The notes under the pieces were generated by a model. It was not told the origin of the DNA. It made no database searches and saw nothing but the letters and a program-made list of their open reading frames with translations. From positions 1-58,219 of the forward strand of contig MU129201.1 of assembly GCA_014904985.1 (NCBI GenBank): a stretch of DNA of 58,219 nucleotides, read 5' to 3'. Position numbers and translations under genes: made by a program. The DNA comes from Hydnum rufescens UP504. Its lineage: Eukaryota > Basidiomycota > Agaricomycetes > Cantharellales > Hydnaceae. The number at the start of each line of letters is the position of its first letter. Within the stretch, counting starts at the first letter, position 1. Shown piece by piece: positions 20,870 through 29,754 of this stretch.

Positions 20870-22393
20870 GATTTAATTGAGTTAGGAGAGTGACAGTTGA
20901 CATATACAATGCAAAAGATGAGTGAAACACCAATAGACAGAGGGTTTATAGGGCTGATATGTGTGACGACGAGATTAAGTGAAGAATGGGAGGATCTAGC
21001 AAAAGAACACAATGTGAACTTGACTCACAAGCATAAAAAGCCAGACAAAGATGGTCCCACTCACTGGGAAGAGATAGAAACATATCTAGAGACACTACAG
21101 GTTCCATCCCATGTTAAGAATTGGTGAGCATTCATTGCGATGACTTGAAGGTATTTCTTGTATGAAGACACATTGTGGTGAAGGAATAGAGACAAACTTC
21201 TGCAGAAAGTAATCCAAGATGAGAGAGAAAGGCTTAGATTGTGTTCTGCTGTGCATGATGATTTGGGGCACTGAGGAAGAGACCCAACATTTAAGAAACT
21301 AGTTGACAGATTTTATTGGCTGAACATGTGGATGCAGGTGGCATGGTTCTGCTGAACTTGCCATGAATGCTAATGCAGGTCCACTAGTTGCCCTAAAATT
21401 ACTTTGAGTCCAACTTATGTACACATGATTCTCTGAAAATTTAATATGGACATGGTCCATATGCCAGTATCTAATGGATTCAAATATATTGTTGATCTTT
21501 GGGATGATCTGTCTGGGTGGCTAGAAGCCTGGATGCTGAGAAATGCTACATCAAAGAATATAGCCCGATTTTTGTTTGAAGACGTTATGTGTTGCTTTGG
21601 GTGCATATTGCAATTAACTACAGACAATGGTGCAGAATTTGAAGGAATAGTACAAACAATGGTGGACATGTACAACATTCCTATAGCATGTGCTGTGCCT
21701 TACCACCCCAAAGCCAACAGAATGATCAAATGCCACCACCGAACATGGATAGGATCTTTATTCATTGTGTGCAAGGGAAATCCAAGTCATTGGTCTAGGT
21801 ATTTTCACATGTGCATGTGGGCAGATCGAGTCACAGTCAAGCAGACCACCAGCTACACTCCCTATTATCTATTGTATGGCAAGCATCATTTGTTTCCATT
21901 TGATATTACCAATGCATCATGGTATACCTTGAATTGGCATTCAATTAAATCAACAGAAGAATTATTGGCAACCTGGGCAATTCAATTAGCACATAGAGAT
22001 GATGACATTAAGGAGGCATCTGCAACATTATTACAGGCACAAATCCAAAGTGCTCAAGAATATGCATGATGACATGAACACATGTTAGTTGAAGGAAATT
22101 ACAAACCAGGAACCATGGTATTGGTATACAATTCTGCATTAGTCATGCAGCATGGACGAAAAGGGGAAATTAGATGGATGGGACCCTACTGTGTGCTAAA
22201 ACAAAATATCTGAGGTTCTTACAAGCTCAGTGAATTGGACAGGACTCTGATTAGTATGGAGTTTGCAGGGAATCACCTAATGAAGTATCATTCCTGCAAT
22301 CACATTCCTAAGGCAGAAAATACCAAATATGGAAGTGACACCTCAAGTAATGCAGATTCTCTTGAAGCAGCCTGGTCAGTCAAGGGGGGGACC
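20870..22393 (+). pseudogene. integrase of E2, catalytic Glu replaced
   Basis: Zinc-binding HHCC text: HDDLGH (21254-21271) and C-x2-C at 21350-21361, the middle residue being TGA. Core: first Asp in FNMDMVHMP (21449), second in TTDNGAEF (21623), and at the position expected for the catalytic Glu, in PYHPKANRMIK, a Lys codon AAA at 21728-21730. AAA preceded by ATC fits loss of a CpG (GAA to AAA). The C-terminal part has WMGPYCVLK (22179-22205), a GPY-like module, then SYKLSELD. No chromodomain is seen. Stops at 21125, 21146, 21272, 21353 and 22067 interrupt it. Confidence 0.82.
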
Positions 22394-22594
22394 TAATTTA
22401 GGTACCATTTTCAGGGCAGAAAATGGTACCTAATAGGTCCCCCAGACAGTATGGCCAAAATATGGCCATTCCAATTCAGTTTTTGGGCCAATCCATGGCT
22501 GTGCTAATTATATAATTGTTTACTATTTATTATTATTATTATATACATATTATCCCCCCTGGGGTCTGCCACCACAGGGGGGGTTCATGTGGGT
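22394..22594. repeat. GGTACC inverted-repeat segment and TA-rich spacer
   Basis: TTAGGTACCATTTT...AAAATGGTACCTAA forms an inverted repeat at about 22398-22432; the same order (TTAGGTACCACTT...GGTACCTAAGTAGGTCCC, then ATGGCCATTTT) recurs at 47649-47735. It is probably the end of another repeat family or a displaced LTR. It is followed by an ATT-rich run and the left end of the hairpin array. Confidence 0.45.
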
Positions 22595-23359
22595 CTTGGG
22601 TTTGTAGGTGGTGGGCCAGGTTAATAGATAACACATTAGTCAAAGAAAAGTACCTTAAATCCACCACACACCTGCTGCAGTGGGTGTGTGGCTCATATGC
22701 CCCAGTCAGGGGCCTGGGCTCCATTTGGGCAAACCATTGAGGGGGTGTTTTGTGGTTTTTGTTTGTACAGGCATTCGCAGTTTCATTCATGGTTTTTGTT
22801 CATGCAGTCATGTGGGGTTTCATCCCTGGTTTTCATTTGCAGCATGTTGTTCAGGTTTGTGGTCCAGGCTCACACTGGGTTTCATTGGTGGGTTGGTGGA
22901 TTTGGGCTCAATGGTGTAAGCTCATGTGTTCACTAAAATTAAAAGAATACATACATAATATGGCCACACACCCACTGCAGTGGGTGTGTGGCCCTATCCT
23001 CCTGCTCTTCTGGTCTGTGGTTTCATATGGGTGGGGTTTTGTTGGTGGTGCACTCATTGGCTCAAGGTCTGTGGGTTCATGCACTGAGGTTGGACAGCTT
23101 GACCCAGAATAGAAATAAAACATTAGTTATATCAAGACTCACACAAAAAGAGCAGCAACTGCTGCTCTTTTTGTGCATTTGTAGCTATTAAAAAAAATAC
23201 ATAGCTAATATTGCCACACACCTGCCACAGCGGGTGTGTGGCTCTTTACTTTCATCTTGGTGGCATTGTGTGCCTGCCATCATTCATTTATTTGCCCATT
23301 TGGGCATTCTGATTCATGTGACATGGGGGCTTTCAGTTGTGAGGGGGGGATATCCTGGC

Positions 23360-23452
23360 CTAGAATAGGAAATAAAACATTAGTTAAAAAATTAAAAACA
23401 GCACAAAAAGAGCAGCAAGTGCTGCTCTTTTTGTGCTGAGTGGGAAATGGAC
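23360..23452 (-). other. predicted intron with hairpin B, weak donor
   Basis: Minus strand: hairpin GCACAAAAAGAGCAGC / GCTGCTCTTTTTGTGC (perfect, 4-nt loop), branch TTAACTAATG, acceptor ATTCTAG/G. The donor is not canonical (GTCCAT), so this intron may be decayed. Confidence 0.5.
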
Positions 23453-23733
23453 TTAATTTATATAGAACCACACACCCGCTGCAGTGGGTGTGTGGTTCGC
23501 TCAGCCACTCAGGCGGTGTGTCACCACCTCTCATGTTTTTGTTCAGGCTTGGTTCACTGGGTGTTGTTTCATTGGGTTTGGCACCACTGGGTTTTGTGTC
23601 ATGTGGTGTTGCATCGTTGGGTTTCACATCGTTGGGTTGTGTTGTTTTGTTTGGCATGTTTTCAGTTCATGTATTACTGTATGGGGCCTGCTGGTTGGGC
23701 CCCATCCTTTGGTACCAGGGACCAGGCTATGAC

Positions 23734-23837
23734 CTAGAATAATAAATGGTTGTTAGTAAACAAGTTCAAAGCAGTGCAAAAAGAGCAGCAAAAGCTGCTC
23801 TTTTTGTGCCATTGTATCTACAACAAAGAAGACTCAC
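23734..23837 (-). other. predicted 104-nt intron with hairpin B
   Basis: Minus strand: donor AAG/GTGAGT, hairpin CAAAAAGAGCAGC TTTT GCTGCTCTTTTTG, branch TTACTAAC, acceptor ATTCTAG/G. Hairpin A ends about 5 nt before the donor. Confidence 0.7.
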
Positions 23838-23937
23838 CTTATGACCACACACCTGCAGTCACGGGTGTATGGTCGTGTGGTTGCCTTTTTAGGCAGTTGC
23901 CTGACATGGTTATGAAGATGGGAGGAGAGATGTAGAT

Positions 23938-24581
23938 TCAACACTGGCAATTGCCAGTACTCAAGAAGTGCCCAAGTGCTGGCACTACAAGCACAATACA
24001 CATTAATAGCAGGCATGTACATGTGTAATAGATACTATATAATAAATATCTGTCCAAAAAAATGTGATAATGACAATGATAATAAGTCAGAGCTCAATAA
24101 GGCATGATATAGCTAATTGCAAGGGGATTGGGCCACTTCTACACATCAGAATTGGCCCAAATTTTAATATATTTATGGTATATATGCACCCTACATAGGC
24201 AATTAGCTATATCACATGTCCCAAGCATTTTTCAATTTTTCATGCCTTCAATTCCCTAAATAGGGAATTGAAGGTGTGAAAAATTGAAAAATGCCCCGAA
24301 CATGCAATATAGCTAATCGCCTACATAGGGTGCATATATACCATAAATATATTTAAATTTGGGCCAATTCTGATGTGTAGAAGTGGCCCAATCCCCTTGC
24401 AATCAGCTATATCATGCCTTATTGAGCTCTGACTTATTATCATCATCATTATCACATTTTTTTGGACAGATATTTATTATATAGTATCTATTACAGGTGT
24501 ACATGCCTGCTATTAATATGTATTGTGCTTGTAGTGCCAGCACTTGGGCACTTCTTGAGTACTGGCAATTGCTGGCATTGA
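23938..24581. repeat. 640-bp palindrome at the centre of the two arrays
   Basis: Centre at 24259 (CCTTCAATTCCCT-AAAT-AGGGAATTGAAGG). Arms of about 320 bp are nearly identical from the centre out to CAACACTGGCAATTGCCAGTACTC (23940) and its complement (about 24580). Beyond that, the flanking hairpin arrays remain homologous in inverted orientation but diverged. AT-rich, no ORF. It could carry a bidirectional start, or simply be the fold point of an inverted duplication. Confidence 0.85.
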
Positions 24582-24681
24582 ATTGTGCAACTATGCAGCC
24601 ACACCCAGCAACAGGCAGAATGCCAGAAAGGTGAACACATGACCACACACCCACTGTTGCGGGTGTGTGGTAGTATTTAAG

Positions 24682-24784
24682 GTGAGTTATTTCCCCAATA
24701 GATACAGTAGCACCAAAAGAGCAGTGAAAGCTGCTCTTTTTGCATTGTTTTTAATTTCTTTACTAACCACTTTTATTATTCTAG
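24682..24784 (+). other. predicted intron, right array unit 1 (103 nt)
   Basis: Donor AAG/GTGAGT; hairpin CAAAAGAGCAG..CTGCTCTTTTTG (24712-24742); branch TTTACTAACC; acceptor ATTCTAG/G. Hairpin A at 24643-24670 ends 11 nt before the donor. Confidence 0.72.
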
Positions 24785-24974
24785 GTTATCGCCTTGTCCC
24801 AGGTGCCCAATGAAGGGGCCCAACCAGCTAGGGCCCACATGCCACCAACCAAAACATGGTGAACAAAGCCACAGCAAATGAAGCTGCAGCAAATGAAACC
24901 CTGCCAAACAAAGGTGTGAGAGGTGGCGACATAAACCACACACCTGCTGCGGCAGGTGTGTGGTTCAATATAAT

Positions 24975-25075
24975 GTAAGTACATTGTACACCCCCAACAG
25001 TGCAAAAAGAGCAGCCCTGGCTGCTCTCTTTGCATTCGTTTTAATTCTTAACTAACACATAGTTTATTATTCTAG
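24975..25075 (+). other. predicted intron, right array unit 2 (101 nt)
   Basis: Donor AAT/GTAAGT, hairpin GCAAAAAGAGCAGC..GCTGCTCTCTTTGC, branch TAACTAACAC, acceptor TTCTAG/G. Hairpin A (AACCACACACCTGC..GCAGGTGTGTGGTT) ends 10 nt before the donor. Confidence 0.72.
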
Positions 25076-25213
25076 GTTATTCCCTGCCAAATGAGAGGCC
25101 CAAATGCAATGTGCCAAGAACACATGCCAGATGAAACCCAGGAATGAGAGCACAAGGCCACAGGGACCCCAGACAAACCACACACCTGCTTCGGCAGGTG
25201 TGGTAATTTTAAG

Positions 25214-25308
25214 GTGGGCATATAACCATGCAGAAGGAGCAGTGTACGCTGCTCCTTTTGCATGACTTTTCTTTTTTTTTTTTTACTAATGTATTATATA
25301 TTATTTAG
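25214..25308 (+). other. predicted intron, right array unit 3 (95 nt)
   Basis: Donor AAG/GTGGGC, hairpin ATGCAGAAGGAGCAG..CTGCTCCTTTTGCAT with GGAGCAG paired to CTGCTCC, T-tract, branch TTTACTAATG, acceptor ATTTAG/G. Confidence 0.68.
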
Positions 25309-25487
25309 GTTGTCTGAACCCATGGTGCCACCAAGCAAACACACGAGAATGGCAACAGACCTGCCAAACAAAACCCACAAGGGTTCAAACCCCCAACATG
25401 ATGACCAAGCCCTGTACTGAGTATGAACTGCATGACCACAGTACAAACCAAGGACCACACCCACTGAAGTGGGTGTGGTCCTACAAG

Positions 25488-25598
25488 GTTTTTATTTTTT
25501 TAATTTGATTTCTATACATATGACACAAAAGGAGCAGTGCAAGCTGCTCCCTTTGCATCACTTTGAATTTTTTTTACTAATCAACATTCTCACTCTAG
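25488..25598 (+). other. predicted intron, right array unit 4 (111 nt)
   Basis: Donor AAG/GTTTTT is weak; hairpin AAAAGGAGCAG..CTGCTCCCTTT, branch TTTACTAATC, acceptor CTCTAG/G. Hairpin A is GACCACACCCAC..GTGGGTGTGGTC, seven nt before the donor. Confidence 0.6.
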
Positions 25599-25738
25599 GA
25601 TCTGAACCAAGACCTGCAAAACAAAGCACCTGCCCAAGTGACAACCAGCCCCCATACAGAACCAAGTACAAAGTACACAACCAGGGGGCAAAGGGAGTCC
25701 CACACACCCACTTTGGCAGGGGTGTGGTACTAGTTCAG

Positions 25739-25842
25739 GTGAGTTCCCCCCCCCCTCAATAGATACTGTGGTGCAAAAAGAGCAGTGAAGCAGCTCTTTT
25801 TGTGCTGCTTCGAATTTTTAACTAACACATTGTAATATCTAG
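25739..25842 (+). other. predicted intron, right array unit 5 (104 nt)
   Basis: Donor CAG/GTGAGT, hairpin GCAAAAAGAGCAG..AGCTCTTTTTGTGC, branch TAACTAACAC, acceptor ATCTAG/G. Confidence 0.7.
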
Positions 25843-25990
25843 GTCATAATTTGATCCAACATCCCATACAAGTCCAACTGAAGCCACACCAAAAGGAAAC
25901 CTGATGAACACACCACCAAACCCTGCTGAACAAAAAACCAATGCAAACCAGACACCCACCACAGTGGGTGTCTGGTACTATTTAAGGGAG

Positions 25991-26084
25991 GTGAATCTCC
26001 TGCATCCAATGGTGCAAAAAGAGCAGTGAAAGCTGCTCTTTTTGTGGTGCTTTTAATTTTTTAACTAATAATTTTTCATTCTAG
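25991..26084 (+). other. predicted intron, right array unit 6 (94 nt)
   Basis: Donor GAG/GTGAAT, hairpin GCAAAAAGAGCAG..CTGCTCTTTTTGT, branch TTAACTAATAA, acceptor TTCTAG/G. Its hairpin A carries a paired change (CCAGACACCC with GGGTGTCTGG). Confidence 0.68.
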
Positions 26085-26118
26085 GTATTGCTGCAAATGA
26101 AGACCCATGAAGCCCCGC

Positions 26119-27640
26119 TGTGGAAGATAAAAACATCCAGTATCAGAAAATGTGAATATCCATTGATCCCAGCCATTGGAATGATCATGTGACCTATTAC
26201 GAAATTAATTATGGCTATGCATGAAAACAGAGTTTGTTCGATTACTCTGTCAGTTTTGATCGGAGAGGTACAACCATATAACGCTTAGAAAGCTACAATT
26301 CACACCTTTCGAACAGTACCAAACACAAGTTGAACAGACCAAAACTGCACTCTCCAGGTCAATTTTACTATCAAAATCTGAGATTTCCAGTAAAAAACAA
26401 ATTTCTCCCTCAGTTCACATCCAATCCCCTCGGAAAAACCGCACCTAGAAAGATATAAAACTCCGCATCCAAAGGTACTGAGCACACGAAGAACAGATCA
26501 AAACTGAACTCTACAGAACAATATTACTATCAGAATCAACACCCATCAGTAAAAAACAAATTTCTCTGTCAGTTTACACCAGATCTGCTCAGAACCACCG
26601 CGCCCAGAAAGCTGTTAAAAATCCACATCTAATGATACCAAGAACATATATTATGGATGCAAACTGCTGTTTCTGCATCAAATCCCATCCCATGCACTTA
26701 TCCCCATTATCAACCAGCAACAAAAACATCTTAACCACTGGACTACAAACAAATTAATCTCCAAGAACTTGGAAATATCCTTTGATTTCATCTCCCATTG
26801 CCACAAATAACTTCTAGAACCTCACAGATAAGAAAGATAACACCTCCTTGACTACCCTTTTGTTCTGTTTATGAATGACTCACCTTCCTTGCAACCACTT
26901 TATGAATGACTCACCTATCATGCAACCACCTTATGAATGACTCACCCTCCTTGACAACCCTATTGTTCTCACATATGACTCACCTAGGAGTGAGTCATAT
27001 TCTTTAAACACAGCCACCTTCAGAAAGGTATAAAAGCTGGTAGATTTTCCTGTATCCCCCCATCTTCTCACTACTGGAATATACTACTGTCTACAAATCT
27101 GCTTGCATCTGAAGAGAGTACTGATCTAAAAGCCATCTGGAGCTAAGTCATATACAAGGTTGTTAAGACTAAGTCACTGGAAGCCCTCTACCTGAAATAC
27201 TAAGCTGGGGATAGTTGCAGGACCTAAGGTTAGAGTTGCTGGACATCCAAGGAAAGGTGAGTAATAACAAAGTCAAGTCAGAAGAAGAAAGAAATACATT
27301 GACACACTGAATCAAGCTTAAACTAGTCTAGAAACCTCTTTAGAATCCGCATTTTGACCAGGAGGACACAAATAGGTACACACAAATAGCAGTAAACAGT
27401 TCAATACAACACGTATAAGCCTTCCATAAGCATCCCTTGATATATCATTGACTATAGCTAGTCCATACCACAATCTTATCTTCCACTGAATACCATACAC
27501 AACTTGTTAGAGAGTGACAAACCATCAGAGTGAACCAGCCCATTGAATAAAAACAGAAATACAGTCTCCCATCTACACACTGGCTGAACCAGAGTTTGAT
27601 TTGACAGTCATCGGAGCTCCCAATCCTTCTTCTATACCGC
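26119..27640 (+). mobile_element. LTR-like element L2, copy A, inserted in an array exon
   Basis: Begins TGTGGAAGATAAAAACATCC; the same start and order recur at 31357-33128. Contains repeated GGTATAAAAG (TATA box at 27029), then GGATAGTTGCAGGACC..GTTGCTGGACATCC (27207-27252), similar to the E2 LTR, and ATCCGCATTTTGACC (27346). The right boundary is approximate (homology fades near 27640) and I could not find a target duplication. It has no coding capacity and splits the exon that starts at 26085. Confidence 0.6.
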
Positions 27641-27729
27641 CACAATGACAACATCCCTGTGAATGACAATGCACCAAACAAAGAGATGAACCACACACCC
27701 GCAGTAGCAGGTGTGTGGTTCTATATAAG

Positions 27730-27829
27730 GTATGTAATGTAACACACCCCCAATGGTGCAAAAAGAGCTGCGAAGGCAGCTCTTTTTGCATTGTGTTAAC
27801 TTTTACTGATCTAAATTTTTGTATTCTAG
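27730..27829 (+). other. predicted intron, right array unit 7 (100 nt)
   Basis: Donor AAG/GTATGT, hairpin TGCAAAAAGAGCTGC..GCAGCTCTTTTTGCA. The core is AGCTGC/GCAGCT, a paired change from AGCAGC/GCTGCT. Branch-like TTTACTGATC, acceptor TTCTAG. Confidence 0.7.
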
Positions 27830-27974
27830 ATCTTCCTTCCCCCCAAATGAGTACATGCCTGAAACCCCCCCAACCCATCTGAGAACTGTATGGAAAACTG
27901 GCAGTCAAAGGTATGCAACCCCAGGCAACAATGAGTACCACACACCCACCAATGTGGGTGTGTGGTACTACAAG

Positions 27975-28089
27975 GTATTTTTTTTTTGAACTTTCTACAT
28001 CTACAGTGATGCCAAAGGAGCAGCACACGCTGCCCCTTCAGTGTTACTTCAAATTTTTTTTACTAACATTCATTATCATTCAATTCTAG
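27975..28089 (+). other. predicted intron, right array unit 8 (115 nt)
   Basis: Donor AAG/GTATTT, weaker hairpin CCAAAGGAGCAGC..GCTGCCCCTTCAG, branch TTTACTAACA, acceptor TTCTAG/G. Confidence 0.65.
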
Positions 28090-28458
28090 GATTGAATTTG
28101 AAGCTCCCAAAACAATGACAACAGACAGCCATGACCCCCAAATGACCCACACAATGGGGAACTGCCAAGCCATGCCCACCCAAATGGCCACCGACGAGCC
28201 AGGTGAGCCCCATCCAAGCCCCAAGGCAGCACTTCCCAGTACCACATACCCCCCTCAGTGGGGGTGTGGTCTTTTTTTAAATTTTAATTTTAATTTGCAA
28301 GTGGCGCAAAAAGAGCAGCAATAGCTGCTCTTTTTGTGCTGCTTTGAATTTCCTCAATATTTTGCTGCCTGACACCCCAGCAACATGCCCCCTGAACCCA
28401 CATCTGAACACCAGATGACCCCCCATCCTAAGTCCCAAGGAAGCAATGAATGGTACCA

Positions 28459-29450
28459 TGATCAGATCCATGCCTGCTCTACATCTTGTGTAATTCACTT
28501 TTGATTATCCTTCCCCTCCCCCTCAATTTCAGCCACTTCCACACATCCAATTCATTCCATTTTTGGATATAGTCTGTATCATCATATTACAGGTCAATTC
28601 CACCTATTTTGGGCCCAGTGTGGGGTGATTCACATTTATGGTGGGGTTGTTCCTCTTTTCTGCCTGCCAAGGGAGTTGAATGTCTCAAACTCAACTTATT
28701 GGGCTGATGTTTGGCATGGATTTAGTCCATTATATGACTATACTCTGTGTAAAATTTCAAGTTCATATCTTGACTGTAGGGGGAGTAAATCAATTTTCAA
28801 TGTTCAAACTTGTTTGGTTCATATCTCCATAAGTAATGCATGGATTTGGCTGAAATTTTGATATGATTTGCGTACCAATGGCTTCCTAATATGTGCCCAA
28901 TTTCAGACACGTGTGCCCAGCGCTTATCTTCCGGCATCTTCCGGTGGTTCCAGTCCCCCCTGCCCAGTTCCCCCTCTTTAAGTGCATGGATTGGGCTGAT
29001 TTTTGGCACATAATTACTTTATAATGACTTAATACTCTGTGTAAATTTTCAAGTCCCCAGCTATTTTATAGGGGGAGGAAATCAATTTTTAATGTCTAAA
29101 CCTGTTTGGCTCATCTCCATAATTAATGCATGGATTGGGCTGAAATTTTGATATGATTTGCATCCTAATAGTCTCTAATCATGTGCCAAATTTCAGACTC
29201 ATCTGCCCAGCACTTATTTTCCAGCAACTTCCATCGGTTCTGGTGCTGTTTTTACTGTTCTCATTGTTTCAGGCACTAACCAGTGGCCCTGGGCCTGGTT
29301 TTTTCACTGTATCAGGGTCCCTAGGGGTCCATCCATCCATCCCAGGAACCACCCCCTGGTCCTGGGCCCCCATTGGGCTGGATGGGGAAATTTTTCTTGG
29401 ATGTAGTTCATTTAATTTCCGCATTTAGGCTTTTTTTCAATAGGAATCAG
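28459..29450 (+). repeat. outer half-arm of foldback family, copy 1
   Basis: From GATCAGATCCATGCCTGCTC to the segment ending AATCAGTGTATTATGTAACTGG it matches 49057-50070 closely in the same orientation, and is homologous to the outer parts of the right arms of the palindromes centred at 40208 and 53819. Contains the phrase series AAATTTCAG / GGCACATAATTA. Non-coding. Confidence 0.8.
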
Positions 29451-29599
29451 TGTATTATGTAACTGGATACCATTTAGGAATCATTATATAATATTTGGGG
29501 TCACCCCAAACCCAGTATGGAAATTATCCTAAATAGGAAATGATTGGATGCAAATCCATTAAGAACCCAACTGAGCCATTGGCTGATATTAAAATGCCT

Positions 29600-29745
29600 G
29601 GGGTTGCCACAGCTCTGATGCAACAGCCGACCTGATGCATCAAAATGTGGTAATGGTAACTTACTGTAATTGATGCAAAAAACCTGTGGTAAGTTACCAT
29701 ATGTGATGCAATAAGTCTACAGCATCAGGTGTTGCCTGTACGGAG
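29600..29745. repeat. small inverted-repeat element at Ty3 breakpoint
   Basis: ACCTGATGC..GCATCAGGT ends enclose two inverted copies of a TAAGTTACCAT motif (29650-29702). A related but less complete segment lies at 50195-50290, next to the other half of the Ty3 element. Confidence 0.5.
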
Positions 29746-29754
29746 CAGCTTGGG

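Larger units (their letters stand above)
15857..22393 (+). mobile_element. Ty3-like retroelement E2, near full-length internal region
   Basis: Order seen: primer-binding region, gag (15934), zinc knuckle (16964), protease (18190), reverse transcriptase (19235-19850), RNase H (20330-20600), integrase (21200-22070) with a GPY-type tail (22180-22240), and a polypurine run AAGGGGGGG at 22382-22390. No 3' LTR like 15000-15856 follows; the next DNA (from 22391) begins ACCTAATTTAGG and resembles 47645 onward. CG dinucleotides are very sparse (about 25 by eye in 6.5 kb). Many TGA codons interrupt every domain. Confidence 0.88.
22595..23930 (-). repeat. left hairpin-bracketed exon/intron array (minus strand)
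   Basis: Five units. Hairpin A (ACCACACACC...GGTGTGTGGT) appears at about 22662-22692, 22963-22992, 23213-23243, 23468-23497 and 23843-23872. Units nearest the centre keep full intron signals (23734-23837 and 23360-23452, 3' half). The third has an acceptor changed to CTG (about 23106). The outer two have lost hairpin B and one or both splice sites. The exon next to the centre (GTCATAGCCTGGTCCCTGG..GGGGCCCAACCAGC) matches the first exon of the right array, so the two arrays are inverted paralogues. No conserved reading frame. Confidence 0.65.
24643..28370 (+). repeat. right hairpin-bracketed exon/intron array (plus strand)
   Basis: Nine units. Predicted introns: 24682-24784, 24975-25075, 25214-25308, 25488-25598, 25739-25842, 25991-26084, 27730-27829, 27975-28089, plus a final degenerate one near 28269-28350. 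Exons between them are 138-190 nt, each ending in hairpin A 7-15 nt before the donor. The exon after 26084 is split by the LTR-like element 26119-27640. All three frames of the exons contain stops and exon lengths are not constant modulo 3, so the series looks non-coding. Exons share pieces such as CACCAAACAAA and repeated CCAAATGA words. Confidence 0.7.

Noticed and set aside
9182..22069. TGA read as Trp or as programmed readthrough in the retroelements
   Set aside because: TGA replaces Arg as well as Trp positions and occurs with equal CpG loss in non-coding DNA, so deamination explains it better than recoding.
22680..23742. Plus-strand ORFs of 60-120 residues in the left array
   Set aside because: They run across hairpins and predicted introns in several overlapping frames, have no start context or similarity to each other, and oppose the direction of the splice signals.
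22595..28370. Hairpin arrays as a CRISPR array or bacterial-type terminators (GC-stem plus T-run)
   Set aside because: The DNA is clearly eukaryotic, spacing is not repeat-spacer-like, and the hairpins are embedded between donor, branch and acceptor signals in a fixed order.
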